64,000 bases of DNA from Variovorax ginsengisoli (GTDB lineage Bacteria; Pseudomonadota; Gammaproteobacteria; Burkholderiales; Burkholderiaceae_C): the NCBI RefSeq assembly GCF_006438845.1, contig NZ_RCZJ01000002.1, positions 447,145 through 511,144 of the forward strand, given 5' to 3'. A model generated the notes under the pieces. That model made no database searches and was not told the origin of the DNA. It worked only from the letters and a program-made list of their open reading frames with translations. This document shows positions 19,040-30,912 of the stretch, in pieces (the stretch's first letter is position 1; each line of letters starts with the position of its first letter). A program made the translations under genes and the position numbers.

Positions 19040-19729
19040 TCAAGGCCGCAGGCGCGACAGCGCGGCCGAAGCGAGTTCGGCAATGCGCTCGAGGAAGTCG
19101 GTGCCCATCTCGGCGTTGTAGCGCTGGCCATCGGGCGAAGCCAGCAGCAGCAGGCCGAAAGCCGGCGCATCCGGCTGCGAACGCAGCGGGATCATCGCGA
19201 TCGACACTGCGGCTCGCGCGTCGTCGAGCCACGCGGTGGCCTCGAAGCCCGAATTGAGGCCGCAGTAGGGCGCCGTCAGCGAGGTGGCGAGTGCCTTCAC
19301 ATCCTCGCTCACCCACTGGGCGTACGGTTCGTTCTGAAAGCTGCTCTCGCAGTCCCACACCTTGATGGCAGCCTGGGGCACGAGGAACAGCGACTGCAAC
19401 TGCTCGACGATCTGGTAGGGCAGCCCGCGCGGGTCGCGCGAGGTCAGCAAGCTGGCCGTCCAGCGCTGAAGGCGATCGGCCGTCACGACGTTCTCCGTGC
19501 CGTGGCGCACCATGTCCATCAGACGGTGTTCCAGCGCCTTGATCTTCTCGCGAAGCATCTCGGCCTGGCGTTCCTGCAGGCTCACGGCGCGGTTGCCGTG
19601 CGGGCTGGTGAGCTGCACCTGCGCCAGCAGTTGCGCATGGCGCTCGAAGAAGTCCGGCGTGTTCGCCAGGTAGTCGGCGATGTCGTCTTCGGTGATCGGG
19701 TTCATGGCGGCGTTGTGAGGTGGGTTCAT
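19040..19729 (-). CDS. DUF484 family protein, GAF-like
   Basis: A 229-residue protein. The N-terminus (ITEDDIADYLANTPDFFERH) and the following SLQERQAEMLREKIKALE segment are typical of DUF484, a GAF-like fold with an N-terminal helical arm. It is conserved between dapF and xerC in proteobacteria but has no firm function. Starts at 19741, 19729 and 19705 are all in frame; 19729 is a compromise with a weak upstream purine run. The 127 bases to dapF hold GC-rich short repeats and nothing I can call. Confidence 0.82.
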   Translation of the reverse strand: MNPPHNAAMNPITEDDIADYLANTPDFFERHAQLLAQVQLTSPHGNRAVSLQERQAEMLREKIKALEHRLMDMVRHGTENVVTADRLQRWTASLLTSRDPRGLPYQIVEQLQSLFLVPQAAIKVWDCESSFQNEPYAQWVSEDVKALATSLTAPYCGLNSGFEATAWLDDARAAVSIAMIPLRSQPDAPAFGLLLLASPDGQRYNAEMGTDFLERIAELASAALSRLRP

Positions 19730-19868
19730 CTGGATATCCAAGGCAATTCAAAACGAGGCAGGCCGACTTTTCCAAGATGACCGCGGAACCGGCTCCGCCG
19801 GGCCGCCGGTCGTGCCCCCGGCCCGGGGGAAGGCGAAACGACAGAAGTGCGCGAAGCCTGGGGGCGAA

Positions 19869-20735
19869 TCAAGGAACGTCGATCTCGCCTTCGAAAACGG
19901 TGATGGCGGGGCCGGTCATCTGCACGGGCTGGCCTACGCCGTGCCATTCGATGGTGAGGATGCCACCGCGCGTCTCGACGTCGACCCGTGCATCGAGCCG
20001 GCCGAGACGGATGCCCGCCACCACCGCAGCACAGGCGCCGGTGCCGCAGGCCAAGGTTTCGCCGGCACCGCGCTCGTACACGCGCAGGCGCACATGCGTG
20101 CGGTCGACGATCTGCAGGAAGCCGGCGTTCACGCGCTGTGGGAAACGCGGGTGGTGTTCGATCAGCGGGCCTTGCTCGGCCACCGGCGCGGTCTCGATGT
20201 CGTCGACGATCTGCACCGCGTGCGGATTGCCCATCGACAGCACGGCGAAAGGCACGATCGCGTGCTCGGGCTTGGTCGAGAGCGCCAGGTGCCAGGTTTC
20301 CCAACCGCCGTCGGGCAGCGCATCCAGACCGGCGGCGTCGAACGGGATGCGTGCCGTTTCGAAGATCGGCGCACCCATGTCGACGGTGACGCGGCCATCG
20401 TCGCTGAGACGGGGTTCGATGACACCCGACAGCGTCTGTACCCGCACTGCGTCCTGGGTCGTCAGCCCGTGTTCGCGCACGAACCGCAGGAAGCAGCGCG
20501 CGCCGTTGCCGCATTGCTCGACCTCGCCGCCGTCGGCGTTGTGGATGAGGTACTGGAAGTCGACGCCCTCCGAAGGCGAAGGCCGCACCGACAGGATCTG
20601 ATCGGCACCGACGCCGAAATGACGGTCGGCCAGAAATTGGTATTGCAACGACGTCAGCCCGAGCGGGCCGCGCGTTTCGTCGAGCACCACGAAATCGTTG
20701 CCGGCGCCCTGCATCTTGGTAAAGCGGATTCGCAT
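19869..20735 (-). CDS. dapF: DapF, diaminopimelate epimerase
   Basis: Converts LL- to meso-diaminopimelate for lysine synthesis and for the peptidoglycan made by the Mur ligases in this window. Both catalytic cysteines are present: Cys75 in EQCGNGARC and Cys230 in ACGTGAC. The 288 residues are slightly longer than the usual 274. A LysR-type gene ends only 7 bases upstream on the same strand, so dapF may be read from that transcript as well. Confidence 0.95.
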   Translation of the reverse strand: MRIRFTKMQGAGNDFVVLDETRGPLGLTSLQYQFLADRHFGVGADQILSVRPSPSEGVDFQYLIHNADGGEVEQCGNGARCFLRFVREHGLTTQDAVRVQTLSGVIEPRLSDDGRVTVDMGAPIFETARIPFDAAGLDALPDGGWETWHLALSTKPEHAIVPFAVLSMGNPHAVQIVDDIETAPVAEQGPLIEHHPRFPQRVNAGFLQIVDRTHVRLRVYERGAGETLACGTGACAAVVAGIRLGRLDARVDVETRGGILTIEWHGVGQPVQMTGPAITVFEGEIDVP

Positions 20736-20742
20736 CGACGGA

Positions 20743-21675
20743 TTATCCGCCGTGCGCTGCGATGGCGGATCGACGAAGACCGGGTTCGGCGGTCGGGAGC
20801 CGGGCGCCGACGAAATCCAGAAAGCAGGCGATGCGCGCCGCCAATTGCGTGTTGCGGTAATAGACCGCGTTGATCGCCTGCCGCACGTCCACGGTTTCCC
20901 TCACCAGCAACGCAACCAGATCGCCCCGCGCACGATCGCCGGCCGTCATGAAATCCGACAGGCAGACGATGCCCACGCCCTGCAATGCCAACTGCCGCAA
21001 GGTCTCGCCGCTGGACGCAGCGATGTCGGGTGCGATCTGCCACTCGTCACCGTGGGCGCCGCGCAGCGGCCAACGGTTGAGCGCATCGGGCTGCGTGAAT
21101 CCCAGCAGCGCGTGCTTGCCCAACGCGCTTACGGTCTTGGGCCGTCCATGCTCGGCCAGATAGGCGGGGCTCGCCAGCACGCGGAGCCGGCTGGTGCCCA
21201 GCGGCCGCGCATGCAAGGTCGAATCGCGCAGCGCGCCGATGCGGATCGCGATGTCGGTACGGCGCTCCAGCAAGTCGATGTTGAGCTCGTCGGTGTTGAG
21301 CTCGAGCGTGATCTGCGGGTAGGCACGGCAAAAGTCCGGCACCAGCGGCACGATGGCGTGCAGCATGAAGGGCGTGGCCGCATTCACCCGGAGTCGGCCA
21401 GCCGGCGTTTGGCGACGCGCGGCCATCTGTTCCTCGGCCTCGTCGATGGAGGCCAGGATGGCACGCGCGTGCAGCAGAAACGCCCGGCCCTCTTCGGTCA
21501 GCGCGATGCGGCGCGTGGTGCGACGCAGCAGCGTGGTGTCGAGCTTCTTCTCGAGGCGCCCCATCGAGCGGCTCACGCCCGAGACGGTCTGGCCGAGCCG
21601 CTCGGCTGCGCCTGTGATCGAGCCGCTGTCGACCACAGCGGCAAAGGCCTGGAGTTCGTCGAGGGTGGTTTTCAT
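20743..21675 (-). CDS. LysR-family regulator, probably of the adjacent exporter
   Basis: A 310-residue LysR-type regulator. The winged-helix domain (residues about 1-60, [23 protein letters not shown]) is followed by the ligand-binding domain. ATG 21675 (MKTTLDELQ) gives the family N-terminus; 45 residues of in-frame upstream sequence are non-conserved. It diverges from an MFS exporter gene with two perfect inverted repeats in the 122-bp gap, so it most likely controls that exporter and itself. The ligand is unknown. Confidence 0.88.
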   Translation of the reverse strand: MKTTLDELQAFAAVVDSGSITGAAERLGQTVSGVSRSMGRLEKKLDTTLLRRTTRRIALTEEGRAFLLHARAILASIDEAEEQMAARRQTPAGRLRVNAATPFMLHAIVPLVPDFCRAYPQITLELNTDELNIDLLERRTDIAIRIGALRDSTLHARPLGTSRLRVLASPAYLAEHGRPKTVSALGKHALLGFTQPDALNRWPLRGAHGDEWQIAPDIAASSGETLRQLALQGVGIVCLSDFMTAGDRARGDLVALLVRETVDVRQAINAVYYRNTQLAARIACFLDFVGARLPTAEPGLRRSAIAAHGG

Positions 21676-21683
21676 CGTCGCTC

Positions 21684-21716
21684 CCGCTTTGCAAAGCGGA
21701 AGATTATTGATCTTCC
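21684..21716. promoter_or_regulatory. Paired inverted repeats in the LysR/MFS divergent promoter
   Basis: CCGCTTTGCAAAGCGG at 21684-21699 is a perfect 16-bp palindrome. It abuts GGAAGAT-TATTG-ATCTTCC at 21698-21716, a 7-bp inverted repeat with a 5-base centre. The second has the T-N11-A style of LysR sites. Both sit just upstream of the LysR start and about 80-115 bases upstream of the MFS start. Confidence 0.6.
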
Positions 21717-21797
21717 GGCAACTATCTTTGACTGAAAGGCTGCTTTTTCCGCAAGCCAAAGAATCCGACACTCCCGGCTGTTTCCAGGAGTCTTCCC

Positions 21798-23000
21798 ATG
21801 CCCATTGCATTGTTCGCGCTGACGCTCAGCGCATTCGCCATCGGCACGACCGAGTTCGTGATCGTCGGCCTGCTGCCCACCGTGGCGGCCGACCTCGGCA
21901 TCGGCCTGCCTTCGGCCGGGCTGCTGGTCAGCCTGTATGCGCTCGGCGTGGCCGTCGGCGCACCGGTGCTCACAGCGCTGACCGGCAAGGTGCCGCGCAA
22001 GGCGCTGCTGCTCGGCCTGATGGCGCTCTTTACCGCCGGCAACCTGCTGGCCTGGCAGTCGCCCAGCTACGAGACGCTGGTCGCGGCGCGCATCCTCACT
22101 GGCCTGGCGCACGGCGTGTTCTTCTCGATCGGCTCGACCATCGCCACCGGCCTGGTGCCGAAGGAGAAGGCCGCGAGTGCCATTGCGATCATGTTCACCG
22201 GGCTCACGGTGGCGCTGGTCACGGGCGTGCCGCTGGGCACCTTCATCGGCCAGCATTTCGGCTGGCGCGAGACCTTCCTCGCCGTCTCGGGGCTGGGCGT
22301 GATCGCTTTCGTCGTCAGCTGGATCTTCGTGCCGAAGAACATCGCCCACAGCGCGCCGGCCTCGCTGGTGCAACAAGCGAAGGTGCTGGCCGAGCCGCGC
22401 CTGCTGCTGGTGTACGCCAAGACGGCCATCGGCTACGGCGGCTCCTTCATTCCCTTCACCTTCCTCGCGCCGATCCTCACGGACGTGGCGGGCTTCAGCG
22501 CCGGCGCGGTCGGCTGGGTGATGCTGGTGTACGGCGTCTCGGTCGCGGTCGGCAACATCTGGGGCGGCAAGCTGGCGGACCGGATGGGCCCGATTCCCGC
22601 GCTGAAGATCATCTTCGCGCTGCTGGCCGCCGTGCTGCTCGTCTTCCAGTTCACCGCGCCGCACAAGTGGCTGGCGCTCGCCACCGTGCTCGCCTGGGGC
22701 GCGGTCGCCTTCGGCAACGTCCCCGGCCTGCAGGTCTACGTCGTGAAGCAGGCGGAGCGCTTCACGCCGCAGGCGGTCGACGTGGCCTCGGGCCTGAACA
22801 TCGCGGCCTTCAACCTCGGCATTGCCGGTGCGGCCTGGGCCGGCGGCCTGATCGTCACGCACCTGGGGCTGATGCACACGCCGTGGATCGGCGCGTTGGT
22901 GGTGCTCGTCTCGCTCGCCCTCACGCAGTGGAGCGGAAAGCTCGATCAACGCAACGGCATTCCCGTACGCAACCCTGGCCCGATTCCTGCCGGCCACTGA
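21798..23000 (+). CDS. MFS exporter of the DHA1 family (AraJ/YdhP-like)
   Basis: Inner-membrane drug/sugar proton antiporter of 400 residues with about 12 hydrophobic helices. The N-terminus ([22 protein letters not shown]) is the signature of the AraJ/YdhP/NepI group. The motif A-like loop between helices 2 and 3 is TGKVPRK. A good AGGAG Shine-Dalgarno precedes ATG 21798. It is divergent from the LysR gene and followed after 25 bases by an aldo-keto reductase, suggesting one unit. The substrate cannot be told from sequence. Confidence 0.87.
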   Translation: MPIALFALTLSAFAIGTTEFVIVGLLPTVAADLGIGLPSAGLLVSLYALGVAVGAPVLTALTGKVPRKALLLGLMALFTAGNLLAWQSPSYETLVAARILTGLAHGVFFSIGSTIATGLVPKEKAASAIAIMFTGLTVALVTGVPLGTFIGQHFGWRETFLAVSGLGVIAFVVSWIFVPKNIAHSAPASLVQQAKVLAEPRLLLVYAKTAIGYGGSFIPFTFLAPILTDVAGFSAGAVGWVMLVYGVSVAVGNIWGGKLADRMGPIPALKIIFALLAAVLLVFQFTAPHKWLALATVLAWGAVAFGNVPGLQVYVVKQAERFTPQAVDVASGLNIAAFNLGIAGAAWAGGLIVTHLGLMHTPWIGALVVLVSLALTQWSGKLDQRNGIPVRNPGPIPAGH

Positions 23001-23025
23001 ATATCTTATGAAGGACAACGACACC

Positions 23026-23838
23026 ATGAACACGAACACCCTCCCCGCCTTCGGCCTCGGCACCTTCCGCCTGAAGGACCAGGTCGTCATCGATTCGGTC
23101 AAGACCGGCCTCGAACTGGGCTATCGGCTCGTCGACACGGCGCAGATCTACGGCAACGAGGCCGAGGTCGGCCAGGCGATCGCCGAGAGCGGCGTGCCGC
23201 GCGATGACATCTTCATCACCACCAAGATCTGGACGTCGAACTACGCCAAGGACAAGCTGGTGCCGAGCCTCAAGGAGAGCTTGCAGAAGCTGCGCACCGA
23301 TCACGTCGATCTGACGCTGATCCACTGGCCGTCGCCGAAGAACGAAGTCCCGGTCGCCGAATTCATGGGCGCGCTGATGGACGCCAAGGCGCAAGGCCTG
23401 ACAAAGCGCATCGGCATTTCCAACTTCAACATCGCACTGATGCAGGAAGCCATCGCCGCCGTGGGCGCGGAAAACATCGCCACGAACCAGATCGAGCTCT
23501 CGCCCTTCCTGCAGAACCGCAAGGTGGTCGATTTCGCCAGGAGCCAGGGCATCCACATCACTTCGTACATGACGCTGGCCTACGGCAAGGCACTGAAGGA
23601 CCCGGTGATCGAGGCCATCGCGCAAGCGCGCGGCGCGACACCGGCGCAGGTCGTGCTGGCCTGGGCGATGCAGCTCGGCTACGCCGTGATCCCGTCGTCG
23701 ACGAAGCGCGAGAACCTGGCGAACAACCTGCTGGCGCAGCAACTCGCGCTCGACGATGCCGACATGGCGCAGATCGCCGCGCTCGACCGCAACGAACGCC
23801 TGACCAGTCCCGAGGGCCTGGCGCCGGTCTGGGACTGA
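23026..23838 (+). CDS. dkgB: Aldo-keto reductase, DkgB-like (2,5-diketo-D-gluconate reductase B)
   Basis: NADPH-dependent cytosolic carbonyl reductase with the AKR tetrad Asp37, Tyr42, Lys67 and His100. E. coli DkgB (267 residues) reduces 2,5-diketo-gluconate and also methylglyoxal. Start 23026 is preferred because AAGGA lies 10 bases upstream; the ATG 23008 has no Shine-Dalgarno. It follows the MFS gene closely, so the pair may handle a toxic aldehyde or keto compound, but this is inferred. Confidence 0.85.
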   Translation: MNTNTLPAFGLGTFRLKDQVVIDSVKTGLELGYRLVDTAQIYGNEAEVGQAIAESGVPRDDIFITTKIWTSNYAKDKLVPSLKESLQKLRTDHVDLTLIHWPSPKNEVPVAEFMGALMDAKAQGLTKRIGISNFNIALMQEAIAAVGAENIATNQIELSPFLQNRKVVDFARSQGIHITSYMTLAYGKALKDPVIEAIAQARGATPAQVVLAWAMQLGYAVIPSSTKRENLANNLLAQQLALDDADMAQIAALDRNERLTSPEGLAPVWD

Positions 23839-24035
23839 GCCTGGGCGACGTCAGCGCGGCGAGGCCGCTGCGCCCAAGCCGTTGGTCATCGCCATGTTTC
23901 AGTTGAAGCACGAGCCCGCGCACGCGCAATGCCCCTGCAACAGCGGCTGGCGACAGTAGAGGCTCTGCACCGGCGCACCTCCGCACCGATGCAGTCCCCA
24001 ACGCCAACCCGCCGCCTTCAACCCCAGGAGTCACC

Positions 24036-24554
24036 ATGACCGACCTCGCCGCCGCCAAGAAGCATCGCCTCGCACCGCTCAACACGCCCACGCCCCTGGG
24101 TGCGGACGCGACCCGCGACATCTCCGCCGAACTCAACGCCCTGCTGGCCGACACCTTCGCGCTGTACTTCAAGACCAAGAACTTCCACTGGCACATGTCG
24201 GGCCCGTCGTTCCGCGACTACCACCTGCTGCTCGACGAACAGTCGGACCAGATCTTCGCCACCGTCGACCCGATCGCCGAGCGCGTGCGCAAGCTCGGGG
24301 GCACCACACTGCGTTCCAGCGGCCACGCCGTGCGCCTGCAGCGCCTGAGCGACAACGACGCCGACTTCGTGACGCCGGCCGACATGCTGGCCGAGTTAAG
24401 CCAGGACAACCAGCGCGTCGCCGCCTTCATGCGCGAGACGCACGCCCTGTGCGACCGCTACGGCGACGTCGCAACCGCCAGCCTGCTGGAGGTGTGGATC
24501 GACGAAGCCGAGCGCCGCACCTGGTTCCTCTTCGAGGCCGGCCGTCAGAGCTGA
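24036..24554 (+). CDS. dps: Dps, DNA-binding ferritin-like protein
   Basis: Forms 12-subunit cages that oxidise and store iron and protect DNA. The intersubunit ferroxidase ligands are all present: His51, His63, Asp67, Asp78 and Glu82, the same numbers as in E. coli Dps. The N-terminal 20 residues carry several lysines and arginines, as expected for DNA binding. The 172 residues fit. CCAGGAGTCACC is a strong Shine-Dalgarno. It converges with the VWA gene, leaving 13 bases between stops. No OxyR-type site was recognised in the 197-base gap upstream. Confidence 0.95.
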   Translation: MTDLAAAKKHRLAPLNTPTPLGADATRDISAELNALLADTFALYFKTKNFHWHMSGPSFRDYHLLLDEQSDQIFATVDPIAERVRKLGGTTLRSSGHAVRLQRLSDNDADFVTPADMLAELSQDNQRVAAFMRETHALCDRYGDVATASLLEVWIDEAERRTWFLFEAGRQS

Positions 24555-24567
24555 GCCGACCTGCCGC

Positions 24568-25611
24568 TCACGTGATTCGTCCGAACCAAAGGATGGACAG
24601 CGCGGCGGCCGCCATCGCCACCAAAGCCGAGACCAGCGCGAACACCGCGCTGATCTCGGTCTCGCGCGTCAGCACCTGCACGCGCGAGCCGAGGTTCTCG
24701 TAGACGCTGCGCAGCGCCTCGGCGCTGCCGGCGTGGTGGTAGTCGCCGCCGGTCATCCGGGCGACCTCGCGCAGCGTGGGCTCGTCGAGCTTCATGTAGA
24801 TCGCCATGCCATCGGGCGCGGCGACGTCGCCGTCGACCGTGCCCAGCCCCACCACGTGCACGCGCACACCGCGGTCTGCCGCCATCTTCGCGGCGGCCAG
24901 GGTGTCGACGCCGGTGGTGCGCCGGCCGTCGCTCAGCAGGATGATCGCGGCCGAGTTGTACGAGCCCGGCGCCACCGGCGTGAAGGGCCGGGGCGGCGGC
25001 TTGGCCTTGTCGTCCAGGCTGCGCGCACGCGGGTTGCCGTTGCTGGCGACGTTGAGGTCGGCGAGCTCGATGCCCTGGTCCGGGAACAATTCCGCCAGGC
25101 TCAGCACGATGGCGTTGCCCACGGCCGTGCCCATCTGCATCTGGAAGCCGTCGATCGCCGTGACCAGCGCCTCGCGGTCGAGCGTGGCGCGCTGCGCGAC
25201 CTGGCTGCTGCCGGCGAAGGTGACGAGGCCGACCTCGATGGTCTTCGGCACTTCCTGCAGGAACAGCTTGGCCGCTTCCTGCGCCGCCACCAGGCGAGTC
25301 GGCTTGACGTCGCTGACTCGCATGCTGAGCGACACGTCGATGGCCAGCATGACGGTGGTGCGCGCCCAGGGCAGGGGCACGCTCGCCACCGGCCGCGCCG
25401 CGGCGACCAGCAAGCCTGCGCTGGCCAGCAGCAGCAATGCCGGGGGCAGGTGCCGCCGCCACTGGCGGCCGGCCACCGCCGCCTGCACCACGCCCAGGCT
25501 GCTGTAGCGCAGGGCCGCCTTGTTCCGCCGACGCAGCAGCCACAGGTAGGCGGCAGGCATCAGCGCCAGCAGCAGCAAGAACCAGAGGTACCCAGGCCAG
25601 AGGAAGAACAT
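24568..25611 (-). CDS. Membrane-anchored VWA-domain protein (BatA-like), orphan
   Basis: A 347-residue protein with two N-terminal membrane helices (about 5-25 and 56-73), a periplasmic or cytoplasmic von Willebrand factor A domain and a C-terminal helix (about 325-342). The metal-ion adhesion site DVSLS is at 92-96, and ILLSDG follows later. This is the BatA layout. BatA genes normally sit with a MoxR ATPase, a DUF58 protein and BatB, none of which is here. ATG 25611 is chosen because it begins the membrane segment; 100 upstream in-frame residues look non-coding. Confidence 0.82.
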   Translation of the reverse strand: MFFLWPGYLWFLLLLALMPAAYLWLLRRRNKAALRYSSLGVVQAAVAGRQWRRHLPPALLLLASAGLLVAAARPVASVPLPWARTTVMLAIDVSLSMRVSDVKPTRLVAAQEAAKLFLQEVPKTIEVGLVTFAGSSQVAQRATLDREALVTAIDGFQMQMGTAVGNAIVLSLAELFPDQGIELADLNVASNGNPRARSLDDKAKPPPRPFTPVAPGSYNSAAIILLSDGRRTTGVDTLAAAKMAADRGVRVHVVGLGTVDGDVAAPDGMAIYMKLDEPTLREVARMTGGDYHHAGSAEALRSVYENLGSRVQVLTRETEISAVFALVSALVAMAAAALSILWFGRIT

Positions 25612-25768
25612 GGCGGCGCGTGTCGGTGAACCTGCAGGGCGGCGGCTGCGCAGAATGCCGCGCCGAAGCCGGCGCAGCCATTTCTCGCAGTGCAGCAGCA
25701 TCCTGCCCCGGAAGGATTCAACGCGCAACCGGGATCGCAGGCAGCCCCACAGCGCCCGTGCCTGCGGC

Positions 25769-26788
25769 TCAGGATCGGCGGGCCGCCCGTGCGCGTTTGC
25801 GCTCGTACATGGCTGCGTCCGCCTGTCGCAGGGCGCGGTCGGCGCTGCAGTGGCGCGGATCGACAGCCACGGCGCCCACGCTCGCGCCGGCATAGGCGAT
25901 GCGTTGCGCACCCTGGTCGAAGTCGCCCACCGTGCATTCGCCGAGGCGTTCTCTCAGGGCCGCCACGACGGCGCTCGCGTCGTCGGCCAGTGCGGGCCCG
26001 GGGCCGATCACCACGAACTCGTCGCCGCCGAGACGCGCAAGCATGTCGCCAGCGCGCAGCGCCCGGCTCAGGCGTTCGGCCATGGCACGCAGGAAGGCAT
26101 CGCCACTCTGGTGGCCGTGGGTGTCGTTGATTGTCTTGAAGCCGTCCAGATCGATGAATGCCACCAGCACCGACGTCTCGGTACGTGCGCTCCGCGCGAT
26201 CAGTCCCTCGAGCTCCTCGATGAGCAGGCGCCGGTTCGGCAGCCCGGTGAGGTGATCTGTCCGTGAGCTGGCGGCCAGTTGCGCATTGACTGCCTGGAGT
26301 TGAGCCACCAGGCGCTCGCGTTCCAGGTGCTGGTTGATGAGGCGCGAGAAGAGTTCCAGCACATGCTGCGATTGGGCCGACATCGGCCGCTCGGCGGCGC
26401 TCGCGGCACACAGGGTGCCGTGGACATGGCCGTCTTCCGCGCGCACCGGCGTGCTCATGTAGGTGCGGATGCCGAGTTCCCGCGCCGCCGCCGAGTCGCC
26501 CCAGCATTCCGCGACGTTGGAGGTGTAGGGCCGCCCGTCTTCCAGCGCGCGCTTGCACAGCGTGTCGGCCCACGGGACCGACAGGCCTTCCGGAATCTCC
26601 AGGGCATCCCTCTGGCTGTTGCGCGCGACGCGCACATGCTGCAGGCCGCCCGGCCAGTCGATCGACGTGAGGTAGGTCGATTCGCAACCGGTCACGGCCT
26701 CGAGCATCTCCAGCAACGGACGGGTCAGTTCCTCGAGCGTATGAGCGCTGCCGACCGCTTCGGAAAGTTTGGCGAGGATGGGTTGCAT
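25769..26788 (-). CDS. GAF-GGDEF diguanylate cyclase
   Basis: Makes the second messenger c-di-GMP. An N-terminal GAF domain covers about residues 5-155, followed by a short coiled linker and a GGDEF domain from about 172. The active-site GGDEF at 254-258 is intact. An inhibitory RxxD (RAGD, 245-248) lies five residues ahead, so product feedback is expected. No signal peptide or membrane helix, so it acts in the cytoplasm. ATG 26788 gives the GAF start; 26839 is also open. Confidence 0.9.
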   Translation of the reverse strand: MQPILAKLSEAVGSAHTLEELTRPLLEMLEAVTGCESTYLTSIDWPGGLQHVRVARNSQRDALEIPEGLSVPWADTLCKRALEDGRPYTSNVAECWGDSAAARELGIRTYMSTPVRAEDGHVHGTLCAASAAERPMSAQSQHVLELFSRLINQHLERERLVAQLQAVNAQLAASSRTDHLTGLPNRRLLIEELEGLIARSARTETSVLVAFIDLDGFKTINDTHGHQSGDAFLRAMAERLSRALRAGDMLARLGGDEFVVIGPGPALADDASAVVAALRERLGECTVGDFDQGAQRIAYAGASVGAVAVDPRHCSADRALRQADAAMYERKRARAARRS

Positions 26789-26842
26789 GCCGGCATTGTG
26801 GCCGCGCCGGATGGGGGCGCGATCAGGGCCGACCAGCATTGC

Positions 26843-27160
26843 TCAACGCTGCAATGTCTCGGCTTCTTTCGCGAGCGCGACGGCCTGCTCCAGCTCGATC
26901 AGCGACAGGGCGCCCTGCAGTTCGACGTCGCCGGCGCGCACGCTCGCCAATGCGTCCTGTGCGGCCGGCCCGCTCAGCCATGCGAACGCCGATGTGATGG
27001 TTCCGCCACCGAACCTGGCGCGCAGCGCGATGGCCGCGGCACGGCTCACCTCGGCGAAGGCCGCTTGGTCCGCCGCCGCGGAGGCGGCGCGGACCAGCAG
27101 GCAGAAGGCCTCGAGCTTGTCGGCCTCCACGCGCAGCCGGCGGTCGCGTCCGGCGCTCAT
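26843..27160 (-). CDS. Hypothetical small alanine-rich protein
   Basis: I do not recognise this 105-residue reading frame. It is Ala-rich and helical, with no signal peptide, membrane helix or cysteine cluster. It lies upstream of the diguanylate cyclase on the same strand with 54 bases between. The start is uncertain: ATG 27160 is used here, and a GTG at 27241 is also in frame. Neither has a good Shine-Dalgarno. It could be a non-coding open frame in GC-rich DNA. Confidence 0.4.
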   Translation of the reverse strand: MSAGRDRRLRVEADKLEAFCLLVRAASAAADQAAFAEVSRAAAIALRARFGGGTITSAFAWLSGPAAQDALASVRAGDVELQGALSLIELEQAVALAKEAETLQR

Positions 27161-27277
27161 GGTGGCATCGCCCGGCACAGGCCTGCCGGGGCGGAAAAGG
27201 GGTGGACGTTCAGGGTCATCGATGTGCTTCTCATGAAGCACGCGATTGTCCGCGCGATCCGCCGGCCCCGTTCCTCG

Positions 27278-28099
27278 TCAGCCCTGGATGAAAGCCAGCA
27301 GGTCGGCGTTGAACTTGTCCGCATGCGTGGTGGCGATGCCGTGCGGCGCGCCGGCGTAGACCTTCAGCGTCGCGCCCTTCACCAGCTTGGCCGACATGAG
27401 GCCGGACGCAGCGATCGGCACGATCTGGTCGTCGTCGCCGTGCACCACCAGCGTGGGCACGTCGATCTTCTTCAGGTCGGCGGTGAAGTCGGTTTCGGAG
27501 AACTGCTTGATGCAGTCGAGCAGGCCCTTGTGCGAGCCGGCCATGCCCTGCAGCCAGAACGAATCGCGCATGCCCTGCGTGACCTTCGAGCCCTCGCGGT
27601 TGGCGCCGAAGAAGGGGGTGGTGAGGTCCTGGAAGAACTGCGAGCGGTCGGCGGCGACGCCGGCGCGGATGCCGTCGAACACCTCGATCGGCAGGCCGCC
27701 CGGGTTGCTGGCGGTCTTGAGCATCAGCGGCGGCACGGCGCTCAGCAGCACTGCCTTGGCCACGCGTTGGGTGCCATGGCGGCCGATGTAGCGCGCCACT
27801 TCGCCGCCACCGGTCGAATGGCCGACCATCACGGCGTTGCGCAGGTCGAGCTTCTCGAACAGCGCGGCGAGGTCGTCGGCGTAGGTGTCCATGTCGTTGC
27901 CATTCCACGGCTGGCTGGAACGGCCATGGCCGCGGCGGTCGTGTGCGATCACGCGGAAGCCGCGTTCGGCCAGGAAGACCATTTGCGCGTCCCAGGCGTC
28001 GGCCGACAAAGGCCAGCCATGCGAGAACACGACGGGTTGGCCGCTGCCCCAGTCCTTGTAGTAGATCTGGGTGCCGTCTTGGGTGGTGAGGGTGCTCAT
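27278..28099 (-). CDS. Alpha/beta hydrolase, non-heme chloroperoxidase family
   Basis: A 273-residue alpha/beta-fold enzyme close to bacterial cofactor-free haloperoxidases and esterases. The nucleophile Ser95 lies in GHSTGG, the acid in HGDDDQIVP, and the base His in APHG near the C-terminus. The oxyanion strand carries SHGWPL. GGAGCAAAACGC precedes ATG 28099, a good Shine-Dalgarno, while longer in-frame starts lack support. The halogenating activity of this family is a side reaction; the real substrate is probably an ester. Confidence 0.87.
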   Translation of the reverse strand: MSTLTTQDGTQIYYKDWGSGQPVVFSHGWPLSADAWDAQMVFLAERGFRVIAHDRRGHGRSSQPWNGNDMDTYADDLAALFEKLDLRNAVMVGHSTGGGEVARYIGRHGTQRVAKAVLLSAVPPLMLKTASNPGGLPIEVFDGIRAGVAADRSQFFQDLTTPFFGANREGSKVTQGMRDSFWLQGMAGSHKGLLDCIKQFSETDFTADLKKIDVPTLVVHGDDDQIVPIAASGLMSAKLVKGATLKVYAGAPHGIATTHADKFNADLLAFIQG

Positions 28100-28194
28100 G
28101 CGTTTTGCTCCGGGGTTGAACGGCCGAGGCCGCGAAGACTTGATGTTCCGGCGGCGCGGTTGCCGCCCGGTTTCACCCGGGCGCTGCGCAGATT

Positions 28195-30302
<2,108 letters not shown>

Positions 30303-30306
<4 letters not shown>

Positions 30307-30405
30307 GTCAGTGCCGCACGGCCGCCCGAAGGCATTGACGCGCCCCCTCGGGGGGCAGCGATACGCAAAGCGATGAGCGCGGGGGCAGCTGCATGTCAGT
30401 GCCGC
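30303..30405. repeat. 73-bp repeat-like insert flanked by 15-bp direct repeats
   Basis: GCATGTCAGTGCCGC occurs at 30303-30317 and again at 30391-30405. The first copy contains the kinase start codon and the second contains the stop codon of the receiver gene. The 73 bases between include the GCCCCC-TCG-GGGGGC hairpin (about 30341-30356), the style of GC-rich intergenic repeat common in Comamonadaceae. Removing one copy plus the insert would join the two genes as TGACATG. Confidence 0.7.
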
Positions 30406-30749
30406 GAGCCAGCGGCGTCGGCCACCGCCGACAACAGCTCACGGGCACTGCAGGGCTTGGACAGCAAGGCCGCCACGCCCAGCGACCTGGCGCGCTCCGA
30501 GCCGGCCGGCAGGCTGCGCGCGAGTTGCGCCGACAGGCCGATGACGGGCACGCCCGGGTAGCGCGCACGCACGTCCAGCGCATCGGCCACACGCAGCCTG
30601 GGGAGGTCGACGATGAGCAGGTCGACGTCGACCGCGGGCACTGCAGCGGCCCGCCGCGACGACTCGACGCGGTGGCCCGCCTGCGTCAACCACTCGGCGA
30701 TCAGCGCCTGCATGGCGACGTCTTCTTCGATCAGCACAACTTTCAACAT
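30396..30749 (-). CDS. Stand-alone response-regulator receiver
   Basis: A 117-residue receiver domain with no output domain. The acidic pocket is EED (8-10), the phospho-acceptor Asp48 in LLIVDLP, and the conserved lysine lies in LLSKP near residue 98. The fold is recognisable but divergent: the usual DD pair is ED. ATG 30749 is chosen because it begins the receiver; upstream in-frame residues are non-conserved. It lies just ahead of the hybrid kinase and probably shares its transcript, acting in the phosphorelay or as a phosphate sink. Confidence 0.75.
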   Translation of the reverse strand: MLKVVLIEEDVAMQALIAEWLTQAGHRVESSRRAAAVPAVDVDLLIVDLPRLRVADALDVRARYPGVPVIGLSAQLARSLPAGSERARSLGVAALLSKPCSARELLSAVADAAGSRH

Positions 30750-30912
30750 GGAACGCACCCGGGGCATGCGGTCGGCAAGGAGCCGCCGCTTCTTCAGGTG
30801 CCATTGGCGCACGGCCGGATGCCGGCGCGATGTCAAGCCGCGCGGCCGTGTTTCATCTGAAATGTGGGGCAGTTGCGGCACGCAAGGAATTTACATTACG
30901 CTCGCGGCCCAT

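Noticed and set aside
23839..24035. Possible small gene between the aldo-keto reductase and dps
   Set aside because: No frame has a start with a Shine-Dalgarno or a recognisable product; the gap is best read as the dps promoter region.
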